Below are positions 18,567 through 27,767 of a stretch of DNA of 64,000 bases, in pieces (within the stretch, counting starts at the first letter, position 1; each line of letters begins with the position of its first letter). Below the pieces are notes generated by a model. That model had not been told where the DNA came from and ran no database searches. It saw only the letters and a list, made by a program, of their open reading frames with translations. Made by a program: the position numbers and the translations under genes. Source of the stretch: Nocardioides bruguierae (GTDB lineage Bacteria; Actinomycetota; Actinomycetes; Propionibacteriales; Nocardioidaceae); assembly GCF_023656415.1 (NCBI RefSeq), contig NZ_JAMOIL010000022.1, forward strand, positions 46,950 through 110,949, given 5' to 3'.

Positions 18567-19180
18567 ACCAGCACGGTAGCCAGGGGCTGGAGCGCCAGCC
18601 AGGCGAGCAGCCCCGCTGTGACGAGACCCGTCACCCGCCGCGCGCCCTCGGTCGACACCCCTCGCCCCAGCATCGCCCCCACCCCCGCCGGCAGCAGGTG
18701 GACGCAGGCCGAGACCACGAGCACCGCCGGCACGAGCACGGCTCCGCCGGCCCTGCCGGCCCCGCCGAGGTCCGTGTAGGAGTCCAGCGCGAGGGACACG
18801 ACGACCACGAGCATCATGGGCCGCACCGCGGCGCCCACGACGAGGAGCAGGTAGGCCCGTAGCGGCGTGATCCCTCGAGGCTGTTCCGCGACCGCTCCTG
18901 TCGGGGCCCACGCCGCGCGGGCCATCAGCAGCGCGACGACGAGCAGGACGACCGCCGCCGCGACGGACAGGGCGTACGCCACGAGAGCGTGGGTCGGCGA
19001 CACCGGGATCACGACGAGGACGATCGCCGCGAGGAGCCCGTCGAACGTCGCTACCCCCAGCGCGCCTGCGGCAGCGACCCGCCAGCCCCGGTACGCCCCG
19101 AGGCTCACTAGCAGGAGTCCGAACACCCCCGACCGCAGCACGAGGCTCCCACCCAAGAACAGCGCTTCCATGGTGCGCAT
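18563..19180 (-). CDS. LysE-family-like membrane protein, divergent paralogue
   Basis: About 205 aa with five to six hydrophobic helices; a clear sister of the gene at 19233 (shared LVSLG..GWRVAAAGALGVAT.DG, LLMARAA, PLRAYLLL and ARR.TGLV.AG). The two hallmark positions of LysE exporters are changed: the N-terminal PxG is RSG here, and the central NP pair is RP. It may have lost or changed transport activity. The start is uncertain: ATG 19180 or ATG 19171. Its stop overlaps the GNAT start. Confidence 0.7.
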   Translation of the reverse strand: MRTMEALFLGGSLVLRSGVFGLLLVSLGAYRGWRVAAAGALGVATFDGLLAAIVLVVIPVSPTHALVAYALSVAAAVVLLVVALLMARAAWAPTGAVAEQPRGITPLRAYLLLVVGAAVRPMMLVVVVSLALDSYTDLGGAGRAGGAVLVPAVLVVSACVHLLPAGVGAMLGRGVSTEGARRVTGLVTAGLLAWLALQPLATVLV

Positions 19181-19232
19181 CCTGGCAAGGTGGCCCGTAC
19201 GCGTGGCGGCCGGGTCCTGGTTCCGTCGAGGG

Positions 19233-19853
19233 TCAGAGGAGCACGGTGGCCAGGGCCCGGACGGCCAGCGCCGCGACCACCCCTGCCGCCACGAGACCCG
19301 TCAGTCGTCGGGCACGGTCGGACGAGGCCACCCGCCCCAGCAGCGCCCCCGACCCGGCCAGCACCAGCTGCCAGGAGGCCGAGGCCGCGAGGGCTGCTGC
19401 GACGAACACGGCTGCTGCCGACGTCCCGCTGACCACCGCGTCGTTGCCGAGCACGACCGCCACGAAGTAGACGACCGTCGTGGGGTTGACCGCCGTCAGC
19501 CCGAGCAGCAGCAGGTAGGCGCGCAGCGGTGACAGCAGGCGTGGCTGCGCCCGTGCCGGCCCCGCCGGCCGCAGCGCCGCCCGGGCCATCAGCAGCGCGA
19601 CGGCCAGCAGGACCATCCCCGCCAGCAGGGTCAGTGCGTCCGCCACGGGGGCCAGCGCGGCTGCGGCGGCCGCGCCCGCGAGGACGGCGACCCCGGCGTA
19701 GAGGCCGTCGACCGTCGCCACGCCCAGCGCACCCGCCGCCGCGACCCGCCAGCCCTGCTGCGCCCCCAGACTCACCAGCAGGGCCCCGATCGCCCCGACC
19801 GGCAGAGCGATCGCCCAGCCGGTCACCAGCCCGGCCAGCAGCGCGCTCCCCAC
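19233..19853 (-). CDS. LysE-family translocator
   Basis: A 206-aa amino-acid-exporter-like membrane protein with the family marks in place: ALPVGAIGALLVSLG near the N-terminus and LTAVNPTTVVYFVAV in the central helix. Substrate unknown. GTG 19853 gives the usual family length; a longer frame to 19928 adds a Pro/Gly-rich leader. It lies in tandem with its divergent paralogue, 52 bases upstream of it. Confidence 0.82.
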   Translation of the reverse strand: MGSALLAGLVTGWAIALPVGAIGALLVSLGAQQGWRVAAAGALGVATVDGLYAGVAVLAGAAAAAALAPVADALTLLAGMVLLAVALLMARAALRPAGPARAQPRLLSPLRAYLLLLGLTAVNPTTVVYFVAVVLGNDAVVSGTSAAAVFVAAALAASASWQLVLAGSGALLGRVASSDRARRLTGLVAAGVVAALAVRALATVLL

Positions 19854-19968
19854 GCGCCCATCCTCACCAACCGCCGTTCCCGGGGCCACCGGATATCCGC
19901 CTGCACCGGACGGGCGCGGTCGTGGCACGTTCGGACGGCCGCAAGGCCCGTTCGACCGTCCAGACGTG

Positions 19969-20814
19969 TCACGACCCGACGACGAGGTGGTGCAGCCAGG
20001 AGTCGAGCCGGTCTCGCTCGGGTGGGTCCTCGAAGAACCCTCGTCTGCCCGGGGGAGGGAGGAACCCCACCGCGTCCATGACGAGCCAGTGGCGCTCCGG
20101 CGCGGTGCCGCTCACCGCGGCGTGCTCGCGGACGAACGAGAGCGCAGTCGGCACTCCCAGTGCGACCGCCAGGTTGGTGGCCACGTGCGCCGCGTCGAGC
20201 CAGGCGGGGCCAGTGGAGGTCTCCACCCAGTCCACGACCCCGGTGATCTCGTCACCGGTCCACAACAGGTTGTGATGGCCGAGGTCGCGGTGGAGGAAGG
20301 TCGGCTCGAAGTCAGGCGCGGGTCCGGCCAGCAGCTCGAACGCTCGCCGCCACGACCTCGGGTGCCGGGTCCAGGTGGGGACGACCCACTTCGCCTCCCA
20401 AGCCCAGGACTGGAAGGGCCGGAACGGTTGCGCGGGCCGGACGGCATGGACACCTGTCACGAGGCGAGCCAGTGCGCCGACGTGGCCGGGGCCGAGGTCG
20501 TCGCGCCGGCTCCCCGGGAGCCGCGTCATCAGATGGGCGGCGACGCCGCAGTGCTCCCCGTCCGGGTCCACGGCCAGGCTGACGGGGGCGGGCACGCCGG
20601 TCCCGGTCAGCTCCCGCTGGGCCTCGCGCTCACGGGCCACCAGATCGGGCCCGTGGGTGCGCCACGGCTCCTGCGTCATCAGCCTGAGGACCGCGGAACG
20701 ACTGGCAGTGGTGAGGGCGAGCATCGTGGAGGTGCGCCCTCCGACCAGCGGCTCGACGTCCAGCACCTGCTCGCCGAGCCGGCCCTCGGCCCAGGTCGTG
20801 GCGGCTTCGTGCAC
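19969..20814 (-). CDS. Aminoglycoside-phosphotransferase-family (APH) protein
   Basis: The 281-aa kinase-fold protein has the catalytic loop LHRDLGHHNLLW (HxDxxxxN) and the metal-binding GVVDWVETSTGPAWLD in place of DFG. An N-terminal lobe with LVGGRTSTML is compatible with nucleotide binding. The family includes antibiotic, choline and homoserine kinases; a resistance role cannot be inferred from sequence alone. It is divergent from the MBL-fold gene, with a long imperfect inverted repeat between them. Confidence 0.85.
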   Translation of the reverse strand: MHEAATTWAEGRLGEQVLDVEPLVGGRTSTMLALTTASRSAVLRLMTQEPWRTHGPDLVAREREAQRELTGTGVPAPVSLAVDPDGEHCGVAAHLMTRLPGSRRDDLGPGHVGALARLVTGVHAVRPAQPFRPFQSWAWEAKWVVPTWTRHPRSWRRAFELLAGPAPDFEPTFLHRDLGHHNLLWTGDEITGVVDWVETSTGPAWLDAAHVATNLAVALGVPTALSFVREHAAVSGTAPERHWLVMDAVGFLPPPGRRGFFEDPPERDRLDSWLHHLVVGS

Positions 20815-20892
20815 GGAGGAAGTCTAGGCAAGCCTGTCGCGCAGGGCTTGGCGGCAGTGGGTGCGGGCCGCGGGCCGCGGGCCGCGGGGTTG

Positions 20893-20941
20893 TGTCACCG
20901 CAGGCACCGTCGGGGCGGGCGAGGAGGTGCGTGCGGTGACA
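20893..20941. promoter_or_regulatory. Large inverted repeat between divergent genes
   Basis: Outer arms TGTCACCGCA and TGCGGTGACA are perfect over ten bases; after one mismatch the inner arms GCACC and GGTGC continue the symmetry around a 17-base centre. It lies 79 bases before the phosphotransferase start and 50 before the hydrolase start. It may be a paired operator or a cruciform. A short GGGCCGC tandem run lies beside it at about 20867-20890. Confidence 0.45.
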
Positions 20942-20990
20942 GAATCCCGGCCGCGGGCCGGCCGCAGGAGACGGGGCTAGCGTGGTCGGC

Positions 20991-21662
20991 ATGCGGATCA
21001 CCAAGTTCGGCCACGCCTGCGTCCGGATCGAGCACGAGGGCGCCACGATCGTGCTGGACCCGGGCGGGTTCACCTCGCCCGAGGCGGTGGACGGGGCGGA
21101 CGCGGTGCTCATCACCCACCAGCACCCCGACCACCTGGACGCCGCGAACCTGCGTCGCACGGACGCGCCGGTGCTCACGATCGGCGCGGTGGCGGCCGCG
21201 ATCGCCGCGGACGCGCCCGACCTCTCCGAGCGGGTGAGCGTGGTGGCGCCGGGGGAGCGGTTCACGGCCGCCGGGGTGCAGGTCGAGGCCGTGAACGAGA
21301 AGCACGCCGTCATCCACCCCGAGTACGACCGCTTCGACAACTCCGGCTACCTGCTCACGCTCCCCGGCGCCGGGCAGAACACGGGGCAGGACGGGGCGGC
21401 GACCACGGTCTTCCACCCCGGCGACAGCCTCGACGGGCCGGGCCGCCCCGTCGACGTCCTGCTGCTGCCGGTCTCCGCACCCTGGCTGCGGATCCGCGAC
21501 GCCATCGACTTCGCCCGCGACACCGCGGCGCCGCGCAACCTGGCGATCCACGACCAGGTGTACAGCGACGCGGGCCTGGCGATGGCCGACGCTCACCTGC
21601 GCACCTTCCTCGAGCCGGCCGGCCTGGAGTACGCGCGTCTCGCCGAGGGTCAGGACCTCTGA
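20991..21662 (+). CDS. MBL-fold metallo-hydrolase (UlaG-like)
   Basis: The 223-aa protein has the metal-binding motif THQHPDHLD at about residues 41-49, plus FHPGDS and a late His in AIHDQVY, consistent with a two-metal hydrolase of the UlaG/YtnP-like branch. Substrate unknown. ATG 20991 follows TAGCGT by seven bases. Its 3' end is followed by a perfect 16-base inverted repeat. Confidence 0.85.
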   Translation: MRITKFGHACVRIEHEGATIVLDPGGFTSPEAVDGADAVLITHQHPDHLDAANLRRTDAPVLTIGAVAAAIAADAPDLSERVSVVAPGERFTAAGVQVEAVNEKHAVIHPEYDRFDNSGYLLTLPGAGQNTGQDGAATTVFHPGDSLDGPGRPVDVLLLPVSAPWLRIRDAIDFARDTAAPRNLAIHDQVYSDAGLAMADAHLRTFLEPAGLEYARLAEGQDL

Positions 21663-21703
21663 GCACGCGCACGTGCTAGTGGTCTGGACCCCAGGTGTCC
21701 TTT

Positions 21704-21740
21704 ACCTTCACGCAAACGGTTCCCCCGTTTGCGTGAAGGT
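21704..21740. terminator. Perfect 16-base inverted repeat between hydrolase and chemoreceptor
   Basis: The arm ACCTTCACGCAAACGG is mirrored exactly across a 5-base TTCCC loop. The position after the hydrolase stop suits a terminator. It is also 83 bases before the chemoreceptor start and is AT-richer than its surroundings, so an operator is equally possible. Confidence 0.6.
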
Positions 21741-21822
21741 GTTGTGAGGACGAATGCCTCAGGGCCCCCGGGGCCGGGACGAAAGACCCGGTGCCCCCCC
21801 AGCCCGACGAGAGGAACCGGCC

Positions 21823-23568
21823 GTGACCGCGCGAACCTTCCCCTCCAGCGACACCACCGCCGCCAAGACCGCCCGCAGCACCGCGGCCCCCCACCGCCAG
21901 GCCCTCGCGGACGCCGGCGTGCGCACCGCGCTCGAGCAGAGCTGCCTCGTGCTGGAGTGCCAGCCCGACGGGGTCATCACCCACGTCAACGCGGCGCTCG
22001 CCGAGACGCTCGGCTACACGGTCGAGGAGCTGGTCGGCCAGCCGCGCGAGGTGCTGCTGCGCGACAACGCGATCCGAGAGGAGCAGCTCCTGTGGCAGCT
22101 GCTGCGCGGCGGCGGCCACCGCACCGACGTCTTCGGCCGCGTCGCCCGCGACGGCCGGGTCCGCTGGCTCCAGGGCAGCTACCTGGCGCTGGGCGACGGC
22201 CACGAGGCCGAGACCGTGCTCGCGCTGCTCACCGACGTCAGCCACGAGCGCGACACCGCCGCCGAGCACGCGGCCAACGTCTCCGCGATGCACCGCTCGC
22301 AGGCCGTCATCGAGTTCGACCTCGACGGCACCATCCGCTTCGTCAACGACAACTTCCTGCGCGCCACCGGCTACCAGCGCGGCGAGGTCGTGGGCCAGCA
22401 CCACCGGATCTTCTGCGACCCGGCCTTCGCCTCGTCCTCGGACTACGTGGACTTCTGGAACACCCTCGGCCGCGGCGAGTTCGTCTCCGGGGAGTTCCAG
22501 CGCCGGCACAAGTCAGGTCGCGAGCTGTGGCTCCAGGCGACCTACAACCCGATCCTGGACGCCGAGGGCAAGGCGACCGGCGTGGTGAAGTTCGCGACCG
22601 ACATCACCGACCAGAAGACCCGCAACGCCGAGTTCGTCGGCAAGGTGACCGCCATCGACGCGGCCCAGGCCGTCATCGAGTTCGACCTCGAGGGCCATGC
22701 GCTCAGCGCCAACGACAACTTCCTGCGCGCCATGGGCTACTCGCTGCGCGAGATCACCGGCCAGCACCACTCGATGTTCTGCACCGAGGAGTACGTGCGC
22801 ACCGAGGAGTACCGCGACTTCTGGCTGCGGCTGAGCAAGGGCGAGTTCATCGCCGGCCGCTTCGAGCGCGTCGGCAAGTTCGGCCGCTCGGTGCACCTCC
22901 AGGCCACCTACTCGCCGATCCTGGACGGCCACGGCCGGCCGTTCAAGGTCGTCAAGTACGCCCACGACATCACCGCCCAGGTCGAGCGGGAGCGCTCGAT
23001 CGCCGAGCGCACCGCCCGGATGGCCGAGGCCATGGCGTTGATGGAGAGCGGCCTGCTCGAGGTCAACCGGCACACCGAGGAGGCGGGCCGCTCGGCGGCG
23101 CAGTCCTCCGACGACGCCGCCCAGGGCGCCGAGGCGCTGGCCACCTCGCTCGAGGCGATCGTCGCCCTCCAGCGCTCGAGCCACTCGATCAGCGAGATCG
23201 TGCGGGTCATCGCCGAGATCGCCGCGCAGACCAACCTGCTGGCCTTCAACGCCTCCATCGAGGCCGCCCGGGCCGGCGAGCACGGCATCGGGTTCTCGGT
23301 GGTGGCGGGGGAGGTCCGCAAGCTGGCCGAGCGCTCCTCGGAGGCCGCGCACCAGATCGGCGGGCTCATCCTGCAGTCCACGGAGCGGATCGACACCGGC
23401 CACGACGTCGCCAAGCGCGCCGAGGCCTCGTTCGAGCGGATCGCCGGCAGCGTCACCTCCACCTCCGAGGCGATCGCCCAGATCCTCGGCTCCACCGTGA
23501 CGCAGCGCGAGGCCGCGTCCGAGGTGCGGGTGCTGCTCGACGAGCTGGCCGCCGGCCGCACCGACTGA
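21823..23568 (+). CDS. Cytoplasmic chemoreceptor with three PAS domains
   Basis: Methyl-accepting-type signalling protein, 581 aa, with no transmembrane segment. PAS1 is at about 41-140, PAS2 at about 160-275 and PAS3 at about 283-395. PAS2 and PAS3 are near-duplicates, both with AVIEFDL, NDNFLRA and GY, then GQHH and F.DFW, the BdlA-like form. The signalling hairpin follows, with its tip in [18 protein letters not shown] and [16 protein letters not shown] histidine or bound haem/flavin in the PAS domains might sense redox or oxygen (inference). GAGAGGAA precedes GTG 21823. The CheW-like gene starts four bases after the stop. Confidence 0.9.
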   Translation: MTARTFPSSDTTAAKTARSTAAPHRQALADAGVRTALEQSCLVLECQPDGVITHVNAALAETLGYTVEELVGQPREVLLRDNAIREEQLLWQLLRGGGHRTDVFGRVARDGRVRWLQGSYLALGDGHEAETVLALLTDVSHERDTAAEHAANVSAMHRSQAVIEFDLDGTIRFVNDNFLRATGYQRGEVVGQHHRIFCDPAFASSSDYVDFWNTLGRGEFVSGEFQRRHKSGRELWLQATYNPILDAEGKATGVVKFATDITDQKTRNAEFVGKVTAIDAAQAVIEFDLEGHALSANDNFLRAMGYSLREITGQHHSMFCTEEYVRTEEYRDFWLRLSKGEFIAGRFERVGKFGRSVHLQATYSPILDGHGRPFKVVKYAHDITAQVERERSIAERTARMAEAMALMESGLLEVNRHTEEAGRSAAQSSDDAAQGAEALATSLEAIVALQRSSHSISEIVRVIAEIAAQTNLLAFNASIEAARAGEHGIGFSVVAGEVRKLAERSSEAAHQIGGLILQSTERIDTGHDVAKRAEASFERIAGSVTSTSEAIAQILGSTVTQREAASEVRVLLDELAAGRTD

Positions 23569-23572
23569 CGCC

Positions 23573-25369
23573 ATGACGCTCCACGCCCTGCCCACCCACC
23601 AGTCCACCCACCAGTCCACCGACCAGCGCCCCGTCGCGCTCGTCGGTCACCTCGACCCCGCCCACCCGGCGGCCGTGCCCACCGCCACCGGGCACGCCGC
23701 ACCGGGCGGGGTGATGGGGGCCGCCCCGGTCGCAGCAGCCCAGGGAACTGCTGCGGCCGGGGGAACGGTCCCCGGTGCCGGAGAGGGTGCTGGAGATGGC
23801 GACGTGGTGCTCGGCGGCCTGGTCGTCGGGGGCGTTGAGCTGGCGCTGCCCATCGACGCGCTGCGCGAGGTCGTGCCGGTGCCGTCGTCCTTCGTCCCGC
23901 TGCCCACCCGGGCCGCGGGCCTGCGCGGCGCGATGCGCCTGCGCGAGCACATCCTCCCTGTCGTCGACGCCCGGGCCTGGTTGGGTCTGCCCAGGCAGGA
24001 CGAGCCCGAGATCGTCGTCGTCGTCTCCGACGGCGACCGGATGATCGGCGTGCTCGCCGAGCGCGTCCGCTCGGTGCTCACCGTGCCGGCGGGGGAGATG
24101 GTCCACTTCGGTGCCGCGGAGGCGGTCGGGACGGGCCAGGAGGCCGCCCCGACCGGCCCGACCGCCGCGTCGCCGTCGGGGGCCGACCACGGTGACGGGC
24201 CGGGCGCTGGGAACCTCGGCCCGTCACCGCTGGTGCTGTCGTCGGACGCGGCCGAGGAGCCGGCCGCCTGCACCGCCGCCTTCGTGCACGACGCGCTGCC
24301 CGGCGGCATCGTCTCGGTGCTCGACGTGCGCGCCCTGCTGGGTCACCGCGGGTGGCCGAGCGTGCCGGTGCCCGTCGACGCGGTCGCGCCGGTGCGCAGC
24401 GGGGACGTCGCCAGCTGCACCCTGCTGCGCTGCGGCGAGGTGCTGATGGCCGTCGACATCGCGACGGGCCGCACCACGCTGCCGTCCTTCCACGCCACGC
24501 CCTCCGTGCTCGACGGCGAGCTGTGCCGCGGCACCACCGAGGTGATGGGTCGCCCCACCGCCGTCACCGACCTGCTCACGCTGCTCGGCCTCGGCGTCAC
24601 CGAGCGCGAGGAGGGCGGCCCCGGCCTGGTGGTCGACGCCGGCGACGGTCACGTCGTGCTCGGCATCACCGACCTCGTCACGATGGTCGACGTCGACCTC
24701 GCCGACCTCATGCCCGTCCCGTCCTTCACCCTCCCGCACCCGCACCTGGTGCGGGGCATCACGCAGGTCGAGGGGCACGGCCGGGTGCTCGTCATCGACG
24801 GCCCCGCGCTCGCCGCCGACGACCGGGTGGCCGTGCTCGGCACGGTGATGAGCGAGGAGGCCGCCGTGCTCGACGGCACGCAGGACGCCGGCGGCGCCGA
24901 TGAGTCTGAGGACGGGGCGGGTCACCTCGGCGAGGCGCACCTCGTCCTCGGGTCGGGCGGTGCGTTCGCGGCCGTCCCGCTGGAGCAGGTGCGCGAGATC
25001 CTGCCGTGGCCCGAGACGCTGCTCAGCACCCACGTGGGCGGCGGCGTCCTCGGCCTGCTCACCCACCGCGGTGCCGTCGTGCCCGTCGTCGACCTGGCGC
25101 CACAGCTGGGTCGCGTCGGGCTGGCGGCCGGGCCCCGCCGGACCGACGCCGGTCCCCTGCTCCTCGTGGACGTCGACGGCGAGCCCCTCGCCTTCGCGAT
25201 CGACGAGCTGACCTCCATCGAGGCCCAGCGCTGGGCCCAGGCCGAGCCCGACCCGGACGGGGTCGAGTGGATCACCGTCGGCGCGGACGAGCGGCTGCTC
25301 GCCCGCGTGGACCTGCGCGGTCTCGCGGCGACGGTGCTGGCTGAGGGGCGCATGCTGTACGCGGTGTAG
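23573..25369 (+). CDS. Protein with three CheW-type coupling domains
   Basis: The 598-aa cytoplasmic protein consists of a Pro/Ala/His-rich leader (1-75) and three CheW-like domains at about 78-235, 281-425 and 456-595. Each shows the CheW pattern: a first lobe such as VELALPIDALREVVPV or AAVPLEQVREILPW, a central GL.....G..LPV.D, and a second lobe such as IGVLAERVRSVLTV. A normal CheW is about 150-160 aa. It probably bridges the adjacent receptor to a histidine kinase, but no cheA, cheY, cheR or cheB is in the window. Domain linkers are acidic and Gly/Ala-rich. Convergent with menF. Confidence 0.87.
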   Translation: MTLHALPTHQSTHQSTDQRPVALVGHLDPAHPAAVPTATGHAAPGGVMGAAPVAAAQGTAAAGGTVPGAGEGAGDGDVVLGGLVVGGVELALPIDALREVVPVPSSFVPLPTRAAGLRGAMRLREHILPVVDARAWLGLPRQDEPEIVVVVSDGDRMIGVLAERVRSVLTVPAGEMVHFGAAEAVGTGQEAAPTGPTAASPSGADHGDGPGAGNLGPSPLVLSSDAAEEPAACTAAFVHDALPGGIVSVLDVRALLGHRGWPSVPVPVDAVAPVRSGDVASCTLLRCGEVLMAVDIATGRTTLPSFHATPSVLDGELCRGTTEVMGRPTAVTDLLTLLGLGVTEREEGGPGLVVDAGDGHVVLGITDLVTMVDVDLADLMPVPSFTLPHPHLVRGITQVEGHGRVLVIDGPALAADDRVAVLGTVMSEEAAVLDGTQDAGGADESEDGAGHLGEAHLVLGSGGAFAAVPLEQVREILPWPETLLSTHVGGGVLGLLTHRGAVVPVVDLAPQLGRVGLAAGPRRTDAGPLLLVDVDGEPLAFAIDELTSIEAQRWAQAEPDPDGVEWITVGADERLLARVDLRGLAATVLAEGRMLYAV

Positions 25370-25386
25370 TCGGTCGCCGCGGGGGT

Positions 25387-25420
25387 GGTCTCGACGTGCG
25401 CTCGTCGCTGCTCGACCACC
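25387..25420 (-). repeat. Dispersed palindromic repeat downstream of the CheW-like gene
   Basis: Runs GGTCTCGACGTGCGC to GCTCGACCACC, i.e. the long repeat type in reverse orientation and slightly shortened, lying between convergent genes. Confidence 0.7.
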
Positions 25421-25440
25421 GGAGGCCGCGTTCGGGTGCG

Positions 25441-25485
25441 GGGATCTCGTGGCTCGTCGCCAGGGCTCCTCGCACCTCGATCACC
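25441..25485 (-). repeat. Dispersed palindromic repeat downstream of the CheW-like gene, second copy
   Basis: Runs GATCTCGTGGCTCG to CACCTCGATCACC, the GGTGATCGAGG subtype seen at 15003 and 45121, in reverse orientation. Confidence 0.7.
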
Positions 25486-25501
25486 GGTTCCGGCGGACGC
25501 C

Positions 25502-25541
25502 GTTGCGACGATTCGCAACTGCCTCTGGAGATAGATCTATC
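25502..25541. other. Two adjacent palindromes in a gene-free stretch
   Basis: GTTGCGA and TCGCAAC flank CGAT at 25502-25519, and GATAGATCTATC is a perfect 12-base palindrome at 25530-25541. The whole 25370-25686 gap holds these and two dispersed repeats; no coding sequence is supported. Confidence 0.4.
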
Positions 25542-25686
25542 CGAGGCTCATGAAGCGTTCGCGCGCGCCGCCTGTTCTGCAGCGACGAGACGAGCGTGCG
25601 GGCCGTGAGCCTGCGAACGCCCGTGCCGAGTCGAGGAGTGAAGAACAGGGGTACAAGCGCGCGGACATGTCGCCGGAGGCGACCAA

Positions 25687-26988
25687 TCAACCCAGCGCGT
25701 CCCGCATCGGCAGCAGCTTGGCCTGGGACTCGGCCAGCTCGTCGGCCGGGTCGGAGCCGGCGACGATGCCGCACCCGGCGAAGAGCCGCACGGTGCGCCC
25801 GTCGACGGCCGCGGAGCGCAGCGCGATGCCCCACTCGCCGTCGCCGGCGGCGTCGATCCAGCCGACCGGGCCGGCGTAGCGGCCGCGGTCCATCCGCTCG
25901 ACCTCGGAGATGACCGCGACGGCCGCGTCGGTGGGGGTGCCCCCGACGGCGGCGGAGGGGTGCAGCGACTCGGCGAGCCGCAGCGAGGACGCGGCGGCGG
26001 GGTCGGCGACGACGCCGGCCACGTCGCTGGCCAGGTGCATGACGTTGGGCAGGTGCAGCACGAACGGGGCGTCCGGCACGTTCATCGACGAGCAGTGCGG
26101 GCCGAGCGCGTCGGCGACGGAGCGGACCGCGTACTCGTGCTCCTCGAGGTCCTTCGACGAGCGGGCCAGCGCGCCGGCGAGCTCGGCGTCGCGGCGGTCG
26201 TCGCCGGTGCGCCGGATGGTGCCGGCGAGCACCCGCGAGGTGACGAGGCCGCGCTCGCGGCGCAGCAGCATCTCGGGGGTGGCGCCGATCATCCCGTCCA
26301 CGTGGAACGTCCAGGTGGTGGGGTAGCTGGTGGCGAGGCGACGCAGCGGCCAGCGCACGTCCACGTCGTGCTCGGTGGTGGCGACGAGGTCGCGCGCGAG
26401 CACGACCTTGTCGACGTCGCCGGCCTCGATCCGCGCGACGGCGTCGGCGACGGCGCTCATCCAGGACTCGCCGTCCAGGGCGCCGTCGGCGTAGGTGACC
26501 TCGCCGGGGCAGCCGGGCTCGTCGGCGGGGTGCAGCACGGAGGCGCGGTGGTCGAGGTCGTGCCCGACGGTGGTGACCCAGGCCCGGTCCCCGCGTCGTC
26601 CGACGACGACGGAGGGCACCACGAGCACGGAGTCGCCGGGGGCGTCGGCGAAGGCGAAGGAGCCGAAGGCGACGAGACCGGTGCCGGGCAGGCCCACCTC
26701 GTCGCGGACGACGGCGCGGTCGACGACCTGCGACCACCAGCTGTCGGCGTCGGCGAACCGGTGGGCGCCGGTGGTGCGGACGACGGCGGCCTGCCCCCAC
26801 CCGACGAGGCCCTCGCCGCGGCGCAGCCACGTGACGGGCTGCTCGGCGGGCAGCAGACCGAGGAGGTCCGCGACGGCCCCGGGCTCGACGGCGACGGTGC
26901 GGGCGACCAGCCGCGGGGCGGGTGCGCCGCTGCCGTCCCCGGTGCGCTGGTGCGCGGCGCCGGGAAGGCCGTCGGGCTCGCTCGTCAC
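25687..26988 (-). CDS. menF: Isochorismate synthase
   Basis: Converts chorismate to isochorismate, the first committed menaquinone step and the substrate for MenD. The 433-aa product has the chorismate-enzyme signature at its C-terminal half: DKVVLARD, SYPTTWTFHVDGMIGATPEML, SRVLAGTIRRTGDDRRD, LHPSAAVGGTP and RLFAGCGIVAGSDP. GTG 26988 lies seven bases after TACTCT (leaderless); the open frame extends 13 codons further but without a signal. Divergent from menG, with about 89 bases between starts. Confidence 0.93.
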   Translation of the reverse strand: MTSEPDGLPGAAHQRTGDGSGAPAPRLVARTVAVEPGAVADLLGLLPAEQPVTWLRRGEGLVGWGQAAVVRTTGAHRFADADSWWSQVVDRAVVRDEVGLPGTGLVAFGSFAFADAPGDSVLVVPSVVVGRRGDRAWVTTVGHDLDHRASVLHPADEPGCPGEVTYADGALDGESWMSAVADAVARIEAGDVDKVVLARDLVATTEHDVDVRWPLRRLATSYPTTWTFHVDGMIGATPEMLLRRERGLVTSRVLAGTIRRTGDDRRDAELAGALARSSKDLEEHEYAVRSVADALGPHCSSMNVPDAPFVLHLPNVMHLASDVAGVVADPAAASSLRLAESLHPSAAVGGTPTDAAVAVISEVERMDRGRYAGPVGWIDAAGDGEWGIALRSAAVDGRTVRLFAGCGIVAGSDPADELAESQAKLLPMRDALG

Positions 26989-27077
26989 GTGGCCGAGAGT
27001 AGCGCCGGGGCTGCACACCCCTGCCATCCGCCTACGTCGTGGCGGGTCCCGACGTGGCCCCCACTACGCTGCTCGAC

Positions 27078-27767
27078 GTGGCACGCGCAGACCTGGACAA
27101 GCAGCCGACCGACGTCCGACGCATGTTCGACGCGGTGGCCAAGCGCTACGACGTCACCAACGACGTGCTCTCGCTGGGTCAGGACCGGCGCTGGCGCACC
27201 GCGGTGATCGCCGCGGTCGACCCGCAGCCGGGGGAGCGGGTGCTCGATCTCGCGGCCGGCACCGGCACGAGCAGCCTGCCGTTCCACGACGCCGGCGCCA
27301 CCGTCGTCCCGTGCGACTTCTCGCTCGGCATGCTGCGCGTGGGCAAGCAGGCCCGCCCGCACCTGCCCTTCACCGCCGGTGACGGCACGAGCCTGCCCTT
27401 CGCGGACGCCACCTTCGACGCGGTGACGATCTCCTTCGGCCTGCGCAACATCGTCGACCCGCTGGCCGGCCTGCGGGAGCTGCGCCGGGTGACGAAGCCG
27501 GGCGGCCGGATCGTGGTGTGCGAGTTCAGCCACCCCACCTGGGCGCCGTTCCGCACCGTCTACGTGGAGTACCTGATGCGGGCGCTGCCGCCGGTGGCGC
27601 GCGCGGTCTCCTCGAGCCCGGACGCCTACGTCTACCTGGCCGAGTCGATCCGCGCGTGGCCCGACCAGGCGGGCCTGGCGGAGCTGCTGGGCGAGGCCGG
27701 CTGGGCCGACGTCGAGTGGCGCAACCTCTCGGGCGGCATCGTCGCCCTGCACCGCGGCCGCGCCTGA
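27078..27767 (+). CDS. menG: Demethylmenaquinone methyltransferase
   Basis: SAM-dependent methylation of demethylmenaquinone, the last ring step (UbiE/MenG family). The 229 aa include [20 protein letters not shown], the SAM motif [26 protein letters not shown] and [20 protein letters not shown], all characteristic. GTG 27078 follows TACGCT by seven bases. A 424-base control region separates it from nuoA. Confidence 0.95.
   Translation: MARADLDKQPTDVRRMFDAVAKRYDVTNDVLSLGQDRRWRTAVIAAVDPQPGERVLDLAAGTGTSSLPFHDAGATVVPCDFSLGMLRVGKQARPHLPFTAGDGTSLPFADATFDAVTISFGLRNIVDPLAGLRELRRVTKPGGRIVVCEFSHPTWAPFRTVYVEYLMRALPPVARAVSSSPDAYVYLAESIRAWPDQAGLAELLGEAGWADVEWRNLSGGIVALHRGRA

Noticed and set aside
19969..20814. 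Antibiotic resistance gene call for the APH-family protein (and for 56407-57342)
   Set aside because: The kinase-fold motifs alone do not define the substrate; many family members act on metabolites.
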